The notes under the pieces: model-generated | Databases searched by the model: none | What the model saw: only the letters and a program-made list of their open reading frames with translations | Told to the model about the DNA's origin: nothing | From: G963677445 sp963678275 | GTDB lineage: Bacteria; Bacteroidota; Ignavibacteria; Ignavibacteriales; Melioribacteraceae | Assembly: GCA_963678275.1 (NCBI GenBank) | Contig: OY782765.1 | Span: forward strand, 496,001-560,000 | DNA: 64,000 bases | Reading direction: 5' to 3' | Shown: in pieces, positions 17,211 to 26,340 of the stretch | How positions within the stretch are numbered: the first letter of the stretch is position 1 | Layout of the letters: every line of letters begins with the position of its first letter | Made by a program: the position numbers and the translations under genes

Positions 17211-18218
17211 ATGTTTAAAATAGATAATATAGAATTTGAGAAACCGCTGCTTCTTGCTCCGATGGAGGATGTAACCGGACCGGCTTTCAGAAAACTATGT
17301 AAAGAATTCGGGGCTGATATCGTTTACACCGAGTTTATTAATTCCGACGGACTGGTAAGGTCGAATAAAAAGACTGAAAAAAAGATGAGAATCAGTGATG
17401 AGGAAAGACCTGTCGGTATTCAGATTTACGGGGCCGATCTGGAAGCGATGAAAAACTCAGCGGTAATTGTCGAAACTGAAAATCCCGATATTATTGACAT
17501 TAACGCGGGATGCTGGGTGAAAAAGGTTGCCCGCAGGGGCGCCGGAGCGGGATTGCTTAAAGATCCTCCATATATGGAAAAAATGGTAAAGGAGATTGTG
17601 AATTCAGTTGACAGACCGGTAACGGTTAAAACGAGAATTGGCTGGGATTCCGACAGTATTCTTATTGAGGATGTAGCCCGGCGGATTGAAGACGCGGGCG
17701 CCAGGGCATTGACAATTCACTGCCGGACCAGAGCCGACGCTCATTCAGGCGAGCCGGACTGGAGCTGGATAACAAAGGCAAAAAAACATATATCTATTCC
17801 TGTTGTCCTCAATGGCGGAGTTATGGAGGCTGAAGATATAAAACGGGCATTTGATGAAACAGGAGCAGACGGTGTGATGATTGCCAGGGGAGCTATTGGT
17901 AATCCATGGATTTTCAGCAGGGGTAAAACGCTGATGCAGAATGGGCAATTGCCTCCGCCACCCACAATCAGAGAAAGAATTGAAACCGCTTTACGTCATT
18001 TAAAATATGAAACTTTATTCAAAGATGAAGAAAAATACGCTGTTATTCCTTTTAGAAAATATTATTCAGGATATCTGAAAGGAATACACAATTCATCAAA
18101 ACTTAAACCGGAACTGATGAAACATACCGAATACGCGCCTATTGAGGAATTGCTAATGAAGTTCCTGGAAGAACTTGAAAATGGTAATAACGTTGATGAG
18201 AGTGAAATTAACAGATAA
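17211..18218 (+). CDS. dusB: tRNA-dihydrouridine synthase
   Basis: A 335-residue FMN enzyme that reduces uridines in the tRNA D-loop. The barrel opens with LAPMEDVTGPAFRKLC; the FMN and tRNA motifs TRIGWDSDS, LTIHCRTR and VLNGGV are present. The catalytic Cys101 lies in DINAGCWVKKVARRGAGAGLL, where the usual Pro after Cys is Trp. The sequence fits the DusB branch. It sits in a tight plus-strand run, 3 bases after the MFS gene and overlapping the next gene. Confidence 0.94.
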   Translation: MFKIDNIEFEKPLLLAPMEDVTGPAFRKLCKEFGADIVYTEFINSDGLVRSNKKTEKKMRISDEERPVGIQIYGADLEAMKNSAVIVETENPDIIDINAGCWVKKVARRGAGAGLLKDPPYMEKMVKEIVNSVDRPVTVKTRIGWDSDSILIEDVARRIEDAGARALTIHCRTRADAHSGEPDWSWITKAKKHISIPVVLNGGVMEAEDIKRAFDETGADGVMIARGAIGNPWIFSRGKTLMQNGQLPPPPTIRERIETALRHLKYETLFKDEEKYAVIPFRKYYSGYLKGIHNSSKLKPELMKHTEYAPIEELLMKFLEELENGNNVDESEINR

Positions 18219-18825
18219 AATAACAGACAAAAATTATAAAAAAACTGTGGCGCGGATTATTTCCACTATATTTATTCCGCCTGTTTTTTGTACTTTTTTA
18301 TTTATTTTTTTATCTTATAGTAACTCCTTATCGGAAAGAGAGTTGATTTTTAATATCGCGCTCTCCGCTTTATCCGGTTTATTGCTCCCATTGGCTATTT
18401 TTATCTACTGGAGGAAAAGGGGTTTCATTGGTGACAATGACGCAACAGTGAAGGAAGAAAGAGTCAGGCCGTACCTTTCGGGGATTATATTAAGTCTTTT
18501 TTCAGGGTTTGCTGCTTATTTTTATGAAACGGTCGATATTATTTATTATATGTGGTTTATTTACGCAGTTGTTCTCACGCTGCTGGTTATAATAAACCGG
18601 TACTGGAAGATAAGCGCTCATTTGATAGCGGCCGCGGTTCCTTTGGCAGTTTATTTTTATTTTACAGGAAATATTTCATTCTGGTACCCCATTTTATTAT
18701 TGCTTATAGGATGGTCGCGAATTATTCTCAAAAAACATACTTACATGCAGGTAATCGCGGGTGCGGTGTTTGGATTTTTTACTACTTATATACAACTTTA
18801 TTTTATCACAAAAATTTCGGGATAA
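18181..18825 (+). CDS. PAP2-like membrane protein
   Basis: A membrane protein of about 214 residues with six hydrophobic helices. KEERVRPYL recalls PAP2 motif 1 (K-x6-RP, here shortened), and WSRIILKKHTYMQVIAGAVFG recalls motif 3 (SR-x5-H-x3-D), with Gln where the last acidic residue is expected. It may be a weak or inactive lipid phosphatase relative. The start is uncertain: TTG 18175, ATG 18181 and ATG 18196 are all in frame and overlap the end of dusB. 18181 has ggaag upstream. The polX-like gene begins directly after its stop codon. Confidence 0.68.
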   Translation: MVITLMRVKLTDKITDKNYKKTVARIISTIFIPPVFCTFLFIFLSYSNSLSERELIFNIALSALSGLLLPLAIFIYWRKRGFIGDNDATVKEERVRPYLSGIILSLFSGFAAYFYETVDIIYYMWFIYAVVLTLLVIINRYWKISAHLIAAAVPLAVYFYFTGNISFWYPILLLLIGWSRIILKKHTYMQVIAGAVFGFFTTYIQLYFITKISG

Positions 18826-20511
18826 ATGTCTTTAAGAAAAGATTTAGTCGATGCGCTTGAACAGATGGGTGATCTGATGGAATTTAAAGAGGCCAACAGG
18901 TTTAAAGTTTTGGCCTACCGTAACGGAGCGAATGCCATCAGAAGATTCAGAGGAGATTTGGAAACTGCCATTAAAGATGGCACAATAAAAAAAGTCAGAG
19001 GTATTGGACGCGGAATCCGGGCTGTTGTATTCCAGCTTACCAACCAGGGGAAAGTCAAGGAATTTGACAAACATAAAAAAGACGTTCCTCCCGGAGTTTT
19101 TGAGTTGATAAAGTTGAGAGGTCTTGGAGGCCGAAGAATCAAATATCTCTATGACGAGCTTGGAATCACTGATGTTGAATCCCTCGAAGAAGCCTGCAAT
19201 AATGGTAAAATTGTCAAAGTTCCCGGCTTTGGGCAGCATATGCAGGAGAAGATACTTGCCGAGATAAACCGTATAAAAAGAATGACGGGACAGACTCATT
19301 ACCATATGGCTCTGAACAGATATTATGAAGCGAAAGAAATACTGGAGCAGCTTCCCAGTGTTATTTCTTTTGAGCCTGTCGGCGAACTCAGACGGGGGGC
19401 TAATATTGTGAATAATATTGAGATACTTGTTATGGCCAAAGAGGTTAATCCCTGTATAAATGAATTTCAGCGGGTTATCAGAGATATAGAATACTATAAA
19501 TTCGATTCCGACTATAAACAATTAACCATTATAAGGGGAACCAGGTATAAATTATTGATAACCCATGATCCCGACAGATATCCGAAGATTCTTTTTGAGA
19601 GGAGCGCTTCAAAAGCATTTCTTGAAAGAATGGGATATTCCGGTGATATTGATGGAGTTAAAAAGGAAAAGGATATCTTTAAGAAACTTGATTTTCCCTA
19701 TGTTATTCCTGAAATGCGCGAGGCTGAGTATTTTGAAGCGCCGGAAAACCTGAGAACGGAAAGTGATCTGAGTTTCAAAAAAATGAAAGGTTTGCTTCAT
19801 GTTCATACACACTCTACAGATGGCAACAATTCGCTTGCCGAGATGTCAGCTCAGGCCGCCAAAGCCGGTTTTCAGTATATGGGTATAACTGACCACAGCC
19901 AGACAGCTTTTTACGCTAACGGGCTGACTGAAGAGGATGTGGAAAACCAGATTAAAGAGATCACCGAACTGAACAAAACCGCGGATGTTAAAATTATTCC
20001 CGGTATTGAAAGTGATATCCTCGTTGATGGTGAGCTGGATTATCCGGAAGAGTTTCTTCCCGAATTTGATCTTGTCATTTCTTCGGTTCATTCAAGGTTT
20101 GATATGCCCGAAGAAGAGATGACAGCAAGAATGATAAAAGCTGTGGAAAATCCTTATACCGATATCCTGGGACACCCCTCTGGCAGGCTGCTGTTATCAA
20201 GAGAGGCATATAATGTGGATATGAAAAAAGTTATCGACGCCTGTGTGGCAAATGATGTGGCGATTGAAATGAATACCAATCCGCTGCGGATGGACCTCGA
20301 CTGGAAATATATTTATTACGCGAGAGAGAAAGGCTGTAAGATTGCCATAAATCCCGACGCTCATTCCGAGAAGGCCATTTATGATCTTAATTATGGAATT
20401 ACGATGTGCAGAAAGGCCGGTTTGATGATGGATGAAGTAATAAATTATTATGGCATCAGGGATTTTAAAAAATTCCTGAAACGTCGTGTAAACAGAAAAT
20501 TAAAATTTTAG
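18826..20511 (+). CDS. PolX-family PHP protein with degenerate polymerase site
   Basis: A 561-residue protein with the layout of bacterial DNA polymerase X. An 8 kDa helix-hairpin-helix domain comes first (GIGRGIRAVV, LRGLGGRRIKYLYDELG, VPGFGQHMQEKI). A nucleotidyltransferase palm follows at about 160-300, then a PHP phosphoesterase from about residue 320. The PHP metal residues are intact (HVHTHSTDG from His325, GITDHSQ, GIESD, SSVHSR, NPDAHS). In the palm, the family DxD is replaced by Asn197 and Glu199 (GELRRGANIVNNIEILV), and the downstream DLR and TGSK-xHN motifs are not recognisable. I infer a nuclease or phosphoesterase that has lost polymerase activity. Confidence 0.88.
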   Translation: MSLRKDLVDALEQMGDLMEFKEANRFKVLAYRNGANAIRRFRGDLETAIKDGTIKKVRGIGRGIRAVVFQLTNQGKVKEFDKHKKDVPPGVFELIKLRGLGGRRIKYLYDELGITDVESLEEACNNGKIVKVPGFGQHMQEKILAEINRIKRMTGQTHYHMALNRYYEAKEILEQLPSVISFEPVGELRRGANIVNNIEILVMAKEVNPCINEFQRVIRDIEYYKFDSDYKQLTIIRGTRYKLLITHDPDRYPKILFERSASKAFLERMGYSGDIDGVKKEKDIFKKLDFPYVIPEMREAEYFEAPENLRTESDLSFKKMKGLLHVHTHSTDGNNSLAEMSAQAAKAGFQYMGITDHSQTAFYANGLTEEDVENQIKEITELNKTADVKIIPGIESDILVDGELDYPEEFLPEFDLVISSVHSRFDMPEEEMTARMIKAVENPYTDILGHPSGRLLLSREAYNVDMKKVIDACVANDVAIEMNTNPLRMDLDWKYIYYAREKGCKIAINPDAHSEKAIYDLNYGITMCRKAGLMMDEVINYYGIRDFKKFLKRRVNRKLKF

Positions 20512-20518
20512 GTAGATA

Positions 20519-21031
20519 ATGGAGCTGGAAAAGTATATAAGAAGCATTCCCGGTTTTCCGAAGGAAGGTATCATCTTCAAAGATATTACAACCCTTCTTA
20601 AAGATCACAGCGCGATGAAGGAAGCGCTTGACCGTTTTAATGAATTCATCAGGGGAAAAAAAATCACCAAAGTTGTGGGTATTGAGTCGAGAGGATTTAT
20701 TTTTGGCCCGGCGATAGCTTTGGAAGCGGGCGCCGGATTTGTTCCGGTAAGGAAACCTGGTAAACTACCGGCAGAGACGATTTCAGAATCTTATGAACTG
20801 GAATATGGAACAGATAAGGTGGAGATACACAAGGACGCGATAAATAAAGGCGACATTGTGCTTCTGCATGATGATCTCCTCGCGACCGGTGGCACCATGG
20901 AAGCCGCCTGTAAACTTGTTGGAAAATCGGGAGGAGTGATAGCGGGCATCTCATTCCTTATTGAGCTTGAATTCTTAAACGGACGTGAAAAATTATCGGG
21001 TTATGATATCCAGAGTCTGATAAAATATTAA
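20519..21031 (+). CDS. apt: Adenine phosphoribosyltransferase
   Basis: Salvages adenine to AMP using PRPP, in the cytoplasm. The 170-residue length is standard. IESRGFIFGPAIA and the PRPP loop VLLHDDLLATGGTM (about 118-131) are diagnostic, and FVPVRKPGKLP is the flexible catalytic loop. It starts 7 bases after the PolX-like gene and its last 4 bases overlap the convergent rsmI gene. Confidence 0.96.
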   Translation: MELEKYIRSIPGFPKEGIIFKDITTLLKDHSAMKEALDRFNEFIRGKKITKVVGIESRGFIFGPAIALEAGAGFVPVRKPGKLPAETISESYELEYGTDKVEIHKDAINKGDIVLLHDDLLATGGTMEAACKLVGKSGGVIAGISFLIELEFLNGREKLSGYDIQSLIKY

Positions 21032-21714
21032 TCAGTTTTCCAAGTGGAAGGAGGAATCAGAACCACGAATTCTCCTTTTACCTGTTTCTCTTCAATATCT
21101 TTCATAATTTCCGAAGGTGTTCCGTTCCATGATTCCTCGAACTTTTTCGTCAGTTCGCGCCAGATAGTAATATTTCTTTCCGGCATATACCCGTCAAGTT
21201 CTTTCAGCAGTTTTTGAATTCGGTAGACTGATTCATAAAGAACAACAGTTCTTTCTTCATTTTTTATTTCCAGAAGTTTTTTTTGACGTCCTTTTTTCTG
21301 AGGCAGAAAACCGTCAAAGATAAAAGAATCGGTGGGCAGCCCCGAAATACTAAGGGCGAGAACCGCCGCGTTTGCGCCGGGAATTCCGGTAACTTCAATT
21401 CCTGCCGATCTCGCTTTGTTTACCAGCCGCACCCCGGGATCGGAAATGCATGGCGTACCCGCGTCAGAAATTAAAGCTCCCTTTTCTCCGGAAAGTATCT
21501 TCTCAATTGCTATTCCGCTTTTATTTACCTCGCTATGAGCGTTAAAGGAAATGAGAGGAGTGTGAATATCATAGTGTTTCAGCAGGGCAGAGCTTGTGCG
21601 TGTATCTTCACACAAAATAAAATTTACCATTTTTAATGTTTCTACCGCTCTATAGGTTATATCTCCCAAATTGCCTATCGGAGTAGCGACTATATATAGT
21701 GTGCCTTGTTTCAT
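21028..21714 (-). CDS. rsmI: 16S rRNA (cytidine-1402-2'-O)-methyltransferase
   Basis: A SAM-dependent tetrapyrrole-methylase-fold enzyme that 2'-O-methylates C1402 in the ribosomal decoding centre. The 228-residue sequence carries LYIVATPIGNLGDIT, CEDTRTSSALL, ISDAGTPCISDPG and the GIPGANAAVLAL SAM loop. It ends around residue 225 without the C-terminal extension seen in some homologues (about 280 residues). It lies tail-to-tail with apt, overlapping by 4 bases, and is divergent from the Rrf2 gene. Confidence 0.95.
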   Translation of the reverse strand: MKQGTLYIVATPIGNLGDITYRAVETLKMVNFILCEDTRTSSALLKHYDIHTPLISFNAHSEVNKSGIAIEKILSGEKGALISDAGTPCISDPGVRLVNKARSAGIEVTGIPGANAAVLALSISGLPTDSFIFDGFLPQKKGRQKKLLEIKNEERTVVLYESVYRIQKLLKELDGYMPERNITIWRELTKKFEESWNGTPSEIMKDIEEKQVKGEFVVLIPPSTWKTD

Positions 21715-21785
21715 ATATTTTTTATACTGAATATATCTTATTACCGCTCATGATTCCAGTTAAATTGAAAAAAGAAAAATTATTA

Positions 21786-21824
21786 TTGATTTTATTTTTT
21801 AGATATGTTACACTATATGTAACA
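21786..21824 (+). promoter_or_regulatory. Promoter and palindromic operator of the Rrf2 gene
   Basis: TTGATT (21786-21791) and TACACT (21809-21814), 17 bases apart, form a sigma-70-like promoter. A perfect inverted repeat TGTTACA (21806-21812) / TGTAACA (21818-21824) overlaps the -10 box and ends 13 bases before the Rrf2 start codon. This position fits a repressor site, most simply autoregulation by the Rrf2 protein. Confidence 0.7.
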
Positions 21825-21837
21825 AATAAAAAAAATT

Positions 21838-22272
21838 ATGTCAGCGTCTACAAAACTATCAAATGCGGTAAAAGCTCTCTGTTTTTTGTCGGAGGTTTAT
21901 CCCCGGCCCAAAAGCAGCAGCGAAATTTCAGATTACACCGGAGTAAATGCTTCCAAACTTCGGAAAATATTATCAATGCTTGTAAAACAAAATATTGTTG
22001 AAAGCATAAAAGGTTCCGCGGGAGGATTTATCCTGCGCAAAGACCCAAAATCGCTGCACTTGCAGGAAATATATTGCGCGGTTGAAGAACAAAAAGCGTT
22101 TCATCTGGATGTATCCAATAAAAATGGGAATGCCGCTAAGATCAGCTCGACATATAATGAGTATTTTCTTTCTCTTTTTTCTGATATTCAGATAGAGATT
22201 GAGGAAAAAATGAGGAGAATAACTCTGGATTCCATATCAAGGGAAATAGGTATTACATCATCATATAAATAA
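21838..22272 (+). CDS. Rrf2-family transcriptional regulator
   Basis: A 144-residue winged-helix regulator. The N-terminal KLSNAVKALCFLSE, ISDYTGVNASKLRKILSMLV and GSAGGFILRKDPKSLHLQEIY segments are the Rrf2 helix-turn-helix and wing. The three-cysteine Fe-S ligand cluster of IscR/NsrR is absent: only Cys residues near 18 and 80 are seen. It is therefore unlikely to bind a cluster in the IscR manner. It lies 17 bases before an aldehyde dehydrogenase gene and probably controls it and itself through the palindrome at 21806-21824. Confidence 0.87.
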   Translation: MSASTKLSNAVKALCFLSEVYPRPKSSSEISDYTGVNASKLRKILSMLVKQNIVESIKGSAGGFILRKDPKSLHLQEIYCAVEEQKAFHLDVSNKNGNAAKISSTYNEYFLSLFSDIQIEIEEKMRRITLDSISREIGITSSYK

Positions 22273-22289
22273 CAAAATATGAGGAAAAA

Positions 22290-23822
22290 ATGGATTTTTT
22301 AAAGAAACTTGGAATTAAAGAAAATAATTACGGCTCATCTACAGGGCTGGAATGGAATGAAACCACCGACGCGGGAATGCTGAAAATATCATCGCCTGTT
22401 GATGGAAAACATATCGCGAATGTTTACCAGTGTTCCGAAGCTGATTATGACAAAGTTGTCGCGAAAGCTCATGAGGCCTACAAAGTCTGGCGTAAAGTTC
22501 CCGCTCCTTTGAGAGGTGAAGTAGTAAGAAAAGTGGGAATGAAACTGCGTGAATACAAAACTGAACTTGGAACTCTTGTATCCTATGAAATGGGCAAATC
22601 ACTTCAGGAAGGCCTGGGCGAAGTACAGGAAATGATAGATATCTGTGATTTCGCGGTTGGTCAGTCACGTCAGCTTTATGGTTTTACGATGCATTCTGAG
22701 AGGCCAAACCACAGAATGTATGATCAGTATCATCCTCTCGGAGTTATCGGTATAATCTCAGCGTTCAACTTCCCGGTCGCGGTATGGTCATGGAACTCAA
22801 TGCTTGCCACAGTATGCGGCGATTCCAACCTCTGGAAACCCTCATCAAAGGTTCCTCTTACAGCGATCGCGGTACAGAATATTCTGGCCGATGTAATCAA
22901 AGAAGAAAAACTTCCTGAAGGACTTTTTTCACTCGTGATCGGAAGAGGTTCTACGGTTGGTGAAAAAATGCTGAATGACAAAAGAGTTCCCCTGGTTTCC
23001 ATAACCGGCTCAACCGCTGTCGGACGTCACGGGGCAGAAGTGATCTCAAAAAGATTCGGACGCACAATCCTTGAACTTGGAGGAAATAACGCTATTATAA
23101 TGACTCCCAACGCCGACCTGAAAATGGCAGTTCCGGCTGTGGTTTTCGGCGCGGTAGGCACCGCGGGTCAGAGATGTACAACAACCAGAAGGCTTATTAT
23201 TCATGAGGATATTTATGAAAAGGTTAAATCAGTGGTTGTGAAAGCTTATGAAACCCTGAAAATAGGTGATCCGCTTGATCAGAACAACCATGTCGGTCCC
23301 CTCATTGATAAAGCCGCGGTTGAAGATTTCAAACACGCCCTGGTTAAAGTAAAAGAAGAAGGGGGAACAATAGTTTATGGCGGCGAAGTTCTCGAAGGTG
23401 AAGGTTATGAATCGGGATGTTACGTAAAACCGGCGATTGTTGAAGCGGAAAATCATTATGAAATAGTCCAGGAAGAAACATTCGCTCCTATCCTTTATCT
23501 CATTAAGTATAAAGGTGAAGTAAACAATGCCATAGATATTCATAATGATGTTGTTCAGGGGCTTTCTTCATCGATATTCACGAATGATTTACGCGAAGCT
23601 GAAGAGTTTTTATCAGCGCGCGGATCAGACTGCGGAATCGCGAATGTTAATATCGGCACCTCGGGCGCTGAAATTGGCGGAGCTTTCGGCGGTGAAAAAG
23701 AAACCGGCGGCGGCCGTGAATCAGGCTCAGACGCATGGAAAGCATATATGAGAAGACAAACAAATACTATTAATTATGGCACTGAACTTCCCCTCGCCCA
23801 GGGAATAAAATTTGATATCTGA
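22290..23822 (+). CDS. ALDH7-type aldehyde dehydrogenase
   Basis: A 510-residue NAD(P)-dependent aldehyde dehydrogenase close to the ALDH7 (antiquitin) family, which oxidises alpha-aminoadipate semialdehyde/piperideine-6-carboxylate in lysine catabolism. The general base is Glu262 (ILELGGNNA) and the nucleophile Cys296 (GTAGQRCTTTRR). FNFPVAVWSWN and the tail GGGRESGSDAWKAYMRRQT are typical of ALDH7. A gaggaaaaaATG ribosome site is clear. It is co-transcribed with the Rrf2 regulator and closed by a hairpin terminator. No other lysine-degradation gene is adjacent, so the substrate is inferred from the family only. Confidence 0.9.
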   Translation: MDFLKKLGIKENNYGSSTGLEWNETTDAGMLKISSPVDGKHIANVYQCSEADYDKVVAKAHEAYKVWRKVPAPLRGEVVRKVGMKLREYKTELGTLVSYEMGKSLQEGLGEVQEMIDICDFAVGQSRQLYGFTMHSERPNHRMYDQYHPLGVIGIISAFNFPVAVWSWNSMLATVCGDSNLWKPSSKVPLTAIAVQNILADVIKEEKLPEGLFSLVIGRGSTVGEKMLNDKRVPLVSITGSTAVGRHGAEVISKRFGRTILELGGNNAIIMTPNADLKMAVPAVVFGAVGTAGQRCTTTRRLIIHEDIYEKVKSVVVKAYETLKIGDPLDQNNHVGPLIDKAAVEDFKHALVKVKEEGGTIVYGGEVLEGEGYESGCYVKPAIVEAENHYEIVQEETFAPILYLIKYKGEVNNAIDIHNDVVQGLSSSIFTNDLREAEEFLSARGSDCGIANVNIGTSGAEIGGAFGGEKETGGGRESGSDAWKAYMRRQTNTINYGTELPLAQGIKFDI

Positions 23823-23839
23823 TTCTATGTTTAATTAAG

Positions 23840-23877
23840 GCCCTGAAAATATTCCACATATATTTTTCAGGGCTTTT
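23840..23877 (+). terminator. Terminator after the aldehyde dehydrogenase gene
   Basis: A perfect 10 bp stem pairs gccctgaaaa (23840-23849) with ttttcagggc (23864-23873) and is followed by tttt, 17 bases after the stop codon. Confidence 0.88.
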
Positions 23878-24052
23878 CCTTATTTTACCAACAAAATTTC
23901 TTCCCTGGTTTCAAAGGTGCGTTATTATTAAGGCGCTGAAAAACATAGCTGTTTTGTAATATAATATGCGTTATCCTTTTTAACGGGTGAGAAATATTAA
24001 TTGAATGTTTGCTCAAAATTCCATATATTTGCAAACTAAAAAATGAAGGTCT

Positions 24053-26227
24053 ATGGAGCTATTAAAGACGCTTAATGATGCCCAGCTTAAAGCTGTAGAG
24101 TATAATTCCGATTCACATATGATTGTTGCCGGAGCAGGTTCAGGCAAAACAAGAGTACTTACATATAAAATTGCATATCTTATTGATCAGGGTTTTGATC
24201 CATCAACTATTCTGGCGCTGACGTTCACTAACAAGGCGGCAAATGAAATGAAGGAGCGGATTGTCGAGCTTGTCGGCGAAAACGCTAAGTCGATATGGAT
24301 GGGAACATTTCATTCCACATTCGCCAGAATTCTGAGGATCGAAGCAAAGAAGCTTAATTACGAATCTGATTTTTCCATCTATGACAGGGAAGATTCGATT
24401 TCTCTTGTTAATACTGTTATGGGAGAGCTTAATATCTCGATCGACGGATTAACCGCGAACAGTATTCAGCATAAAATAAGTTATCTTAAAAACCAGATGA
24501 TCACTCCCGATGAATATTTGAACCACCATGCCCAGACGGCGGCAGACAGAAAGGTCGGCGAAATATTCAAGGTTTTTAATGAAAGACTGTTCAAAAACAG
24601 CGCGATGGATTTTGACGATCTCTTGCTCAATCCAATCAAGTTATTTAACAATAACGCCCGTGTTCTTCAGAAATACAGAAAACAATTCAAGTATATTCTT
24701 GTCGATGAATACCAGGATACGAATAAAGCGCAGTATGAAATTATAAAGCTGCTCGCCGCTCCCAAGACTGTGGTCTGTGTGGTAGGAGATGACGCCCAGT
24801 CGATTTATGGCTGGCGAGGCGCCGAAATAAGAAACATGCTTGATTTTACCAAGGATTTCGCAGATGCTAAAGTTTACAGGCTTGAGCAAAACTACCGATC
24901 GACAAAAAATATTTTAGCTGCTTCCGGTTCTGTCATTAAAAATAATTCTGAACAGATTGAAAAAAATCTCTGGACAGAAAATGAGGAAGGGGAGAAGTTA
25001 TCTCTTATCAGGTGCGCTGATGAAAAGGATGAAGCTTTTCAGATAGTGAAGCAGATTAAAAAGGAAATTTCATCCAAGAAACTTTCACTGAATGATATTG
25101 CCATTTTATACAGAATCCATTCGCAATCAAGAGCCCTTGAAGAGGGATTAAGACGCAATAAGATTCCTTATAAAATTGTCGGGGGAGTTGAGTTTTTCAG
25201 AAGGAAAGAGGTTAAGGATATAATCGCCTACCTCAGAGTGCTCGCTAATCAGAACGATGAAGAGAGCCTTTTAAGAATAATGAATTTTCCTCAAAGGGGA
25301 ATCGGCAATACTTCCATCAGCAAAATGATAGCTTTTTCAAGGAAACTTGAGATAAAACTTTTTGATACAATGGCCAGGGTTTTTGAGGTAATTGAGGTCA
25401 AGGAAAGAATTCAGAAAAATGTAAAAGGATTCAAACAACTGCTCGATAAATACATTGATCTGAAAGAAGAATTATCACTTGCCGAACTTACATCCGCCCT
25501 TGTGGATGAACTTGGAATCCTCAGAATGTATAAGGAGGATGGATCACCCGAAGCGGATGAAAGATATAATAACGTGCAGGAGTTATTATCATCAATTACC
25601 GAGTTTACTTCACGCGATAATGAAGCGACAATTGATGATTTCCTCGCCGAAGTGTCTCTCGTTGCCGGAATTGATGAGTATAAAGAGGAAGAAAACTCAG
25701 TTACTCTCATGACCATTCACAACGCGAAGGGACTTGAATTCCCCGTGGTATTCATGACAGGATGTGAAGAGGATATTTTCCCCCTCAATCCAAAGTTTGA
25801 TTCCGATTCCAGGATTGAAGAGGAAAGAAGATTATTTTATGTCGCCCTGACACGCGCCATGAAAAAAGCTTTTGTTACCTACGCCCGTTCAAGGTACCGT
25901 TTTGGAGAGGTAGCTTACCAGAGTCGGTCGAGATTTATCGAAGAGATTGATCCCGAAACATATTTGGAATTGAACGGGGGAGTAGGAAGAAAATCGAGCA
26001 GGCGCAGAAAACAGATACATGATGAAATGTATCAGGAAAGTTATGATGATTTTGATCAGGAAAGAAGATCTTTAAGGGTTGGCAGCCGTGTCACTCACGA
26101 AAGATTCGGATCGGGTAAAATACTCCAGATTACCGGTTCGGGTGAAACACAGCGGGTAACTGTGGCTTTTGAAGCAATAGGGACAAAACAATTGCTGACA
26201 AAATTCGCAAACTTAAAGTTAATTTAA
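24053..26227 (+). CDS. UvrD/PcrA-type ATP-dependent DNA helicase
   Basis: A 724-residue superfamily 1A 3'-5' helicase used in repair and removal of obstacles from DNA. The Q motif LNDAQLKAVEY and Walker A AGAGSGKTRVL are at the N-terminus. Motif Ia is TFTNKAANEMKERI, motif II VDEYQDTN, motif III GDDAQSIYGWRGA, motif IV LEQNYRST, motif V TIHNAKGLEFPVVF and motif VI YVALTRAM. The C-terminal tail (VGSRVTHERFGSGKI...) is the Tudor-like RNA-polymerase-binding domain of PcrA. It is monocistronic between two terminators. Confidence 0.95.
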   Translation: MELLKTLNDAQLKAVEYNSDSHMIVAGAGSGKTRVLTYKIAYLIDQGFDPSTILALTFTNKAANEMKERIVELVGENAKSIWMGTFHSTFARILRIEAKKLNYESDFSIYDREDSISLVNTVMGELNISIDGLTANSIQHKISYLKNQMITPDEYLNHHAQTAADRKVGEIFKVFNERLFKNSAMDFDDLLLNPIKLFNNNARVLQKYRKQFKYILVDEYQDTNKAQYEIIKLLAAPKTVVCVVGDDAQSIYGWRGAEIRNMLDFTKDFADAKVYRLEQNYRSTKNILAASGSVIKNNSEQIEKNLWTENEEGEKLSLIRCADEKDEAFQIVKQIKKEISSKKLSLNDIAILYRIHSQSRALEEGLRRNKIPYKIVGGVEFFRRKEVKDIIAYLRVLANQNDEESLLRIMNFPQRGIGNTSISKMIAFSRKLEIKLFDTMARVFEVIEVKERIQKNVKGFKQLLDKYIDLKEELSLAELTSALVDELGILRMYKEDGSPEADERYNNVQELLSSITEFTSRDNEATIDDFLAEVSLVAGIDEYKEEENSVTLMTIHNAKGLEFPVVFMTGCEEDIFPLNPKFDSDSRIEEERRLFYVALTRAMKKAFVTYARSRYRFGEVAYQSRSRFIEEIDPETYLELNGGVGRKSSRRRKQIHDEMYQESYDDFDQERRSLRVGSRVTHERFGSGKILQITGSGETQRVTVAFEAIGTKQLLTKFANLKLI

Positions 26228-26261
26228 TCTCAACTTACTGAATAAATCAATAGTTTTGTGG

Positions 26262-26298
26262 AAGGGTTGGAATGAGAATCATCATCCAGCCCTTTTTT
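26262..26298 (+). terminator. Terminator after the helicase gene
   Basis: A 10 bp stem pairs aagggttgga (26262-26271) with tccagccctt (26285-26294); a T run continues to 26298. Confidence 0.85.
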
Positions 26299-26340
26299 GT
26301 GCGGGATAATTTTACAATAATATAAATATGGAGTTTTAAG

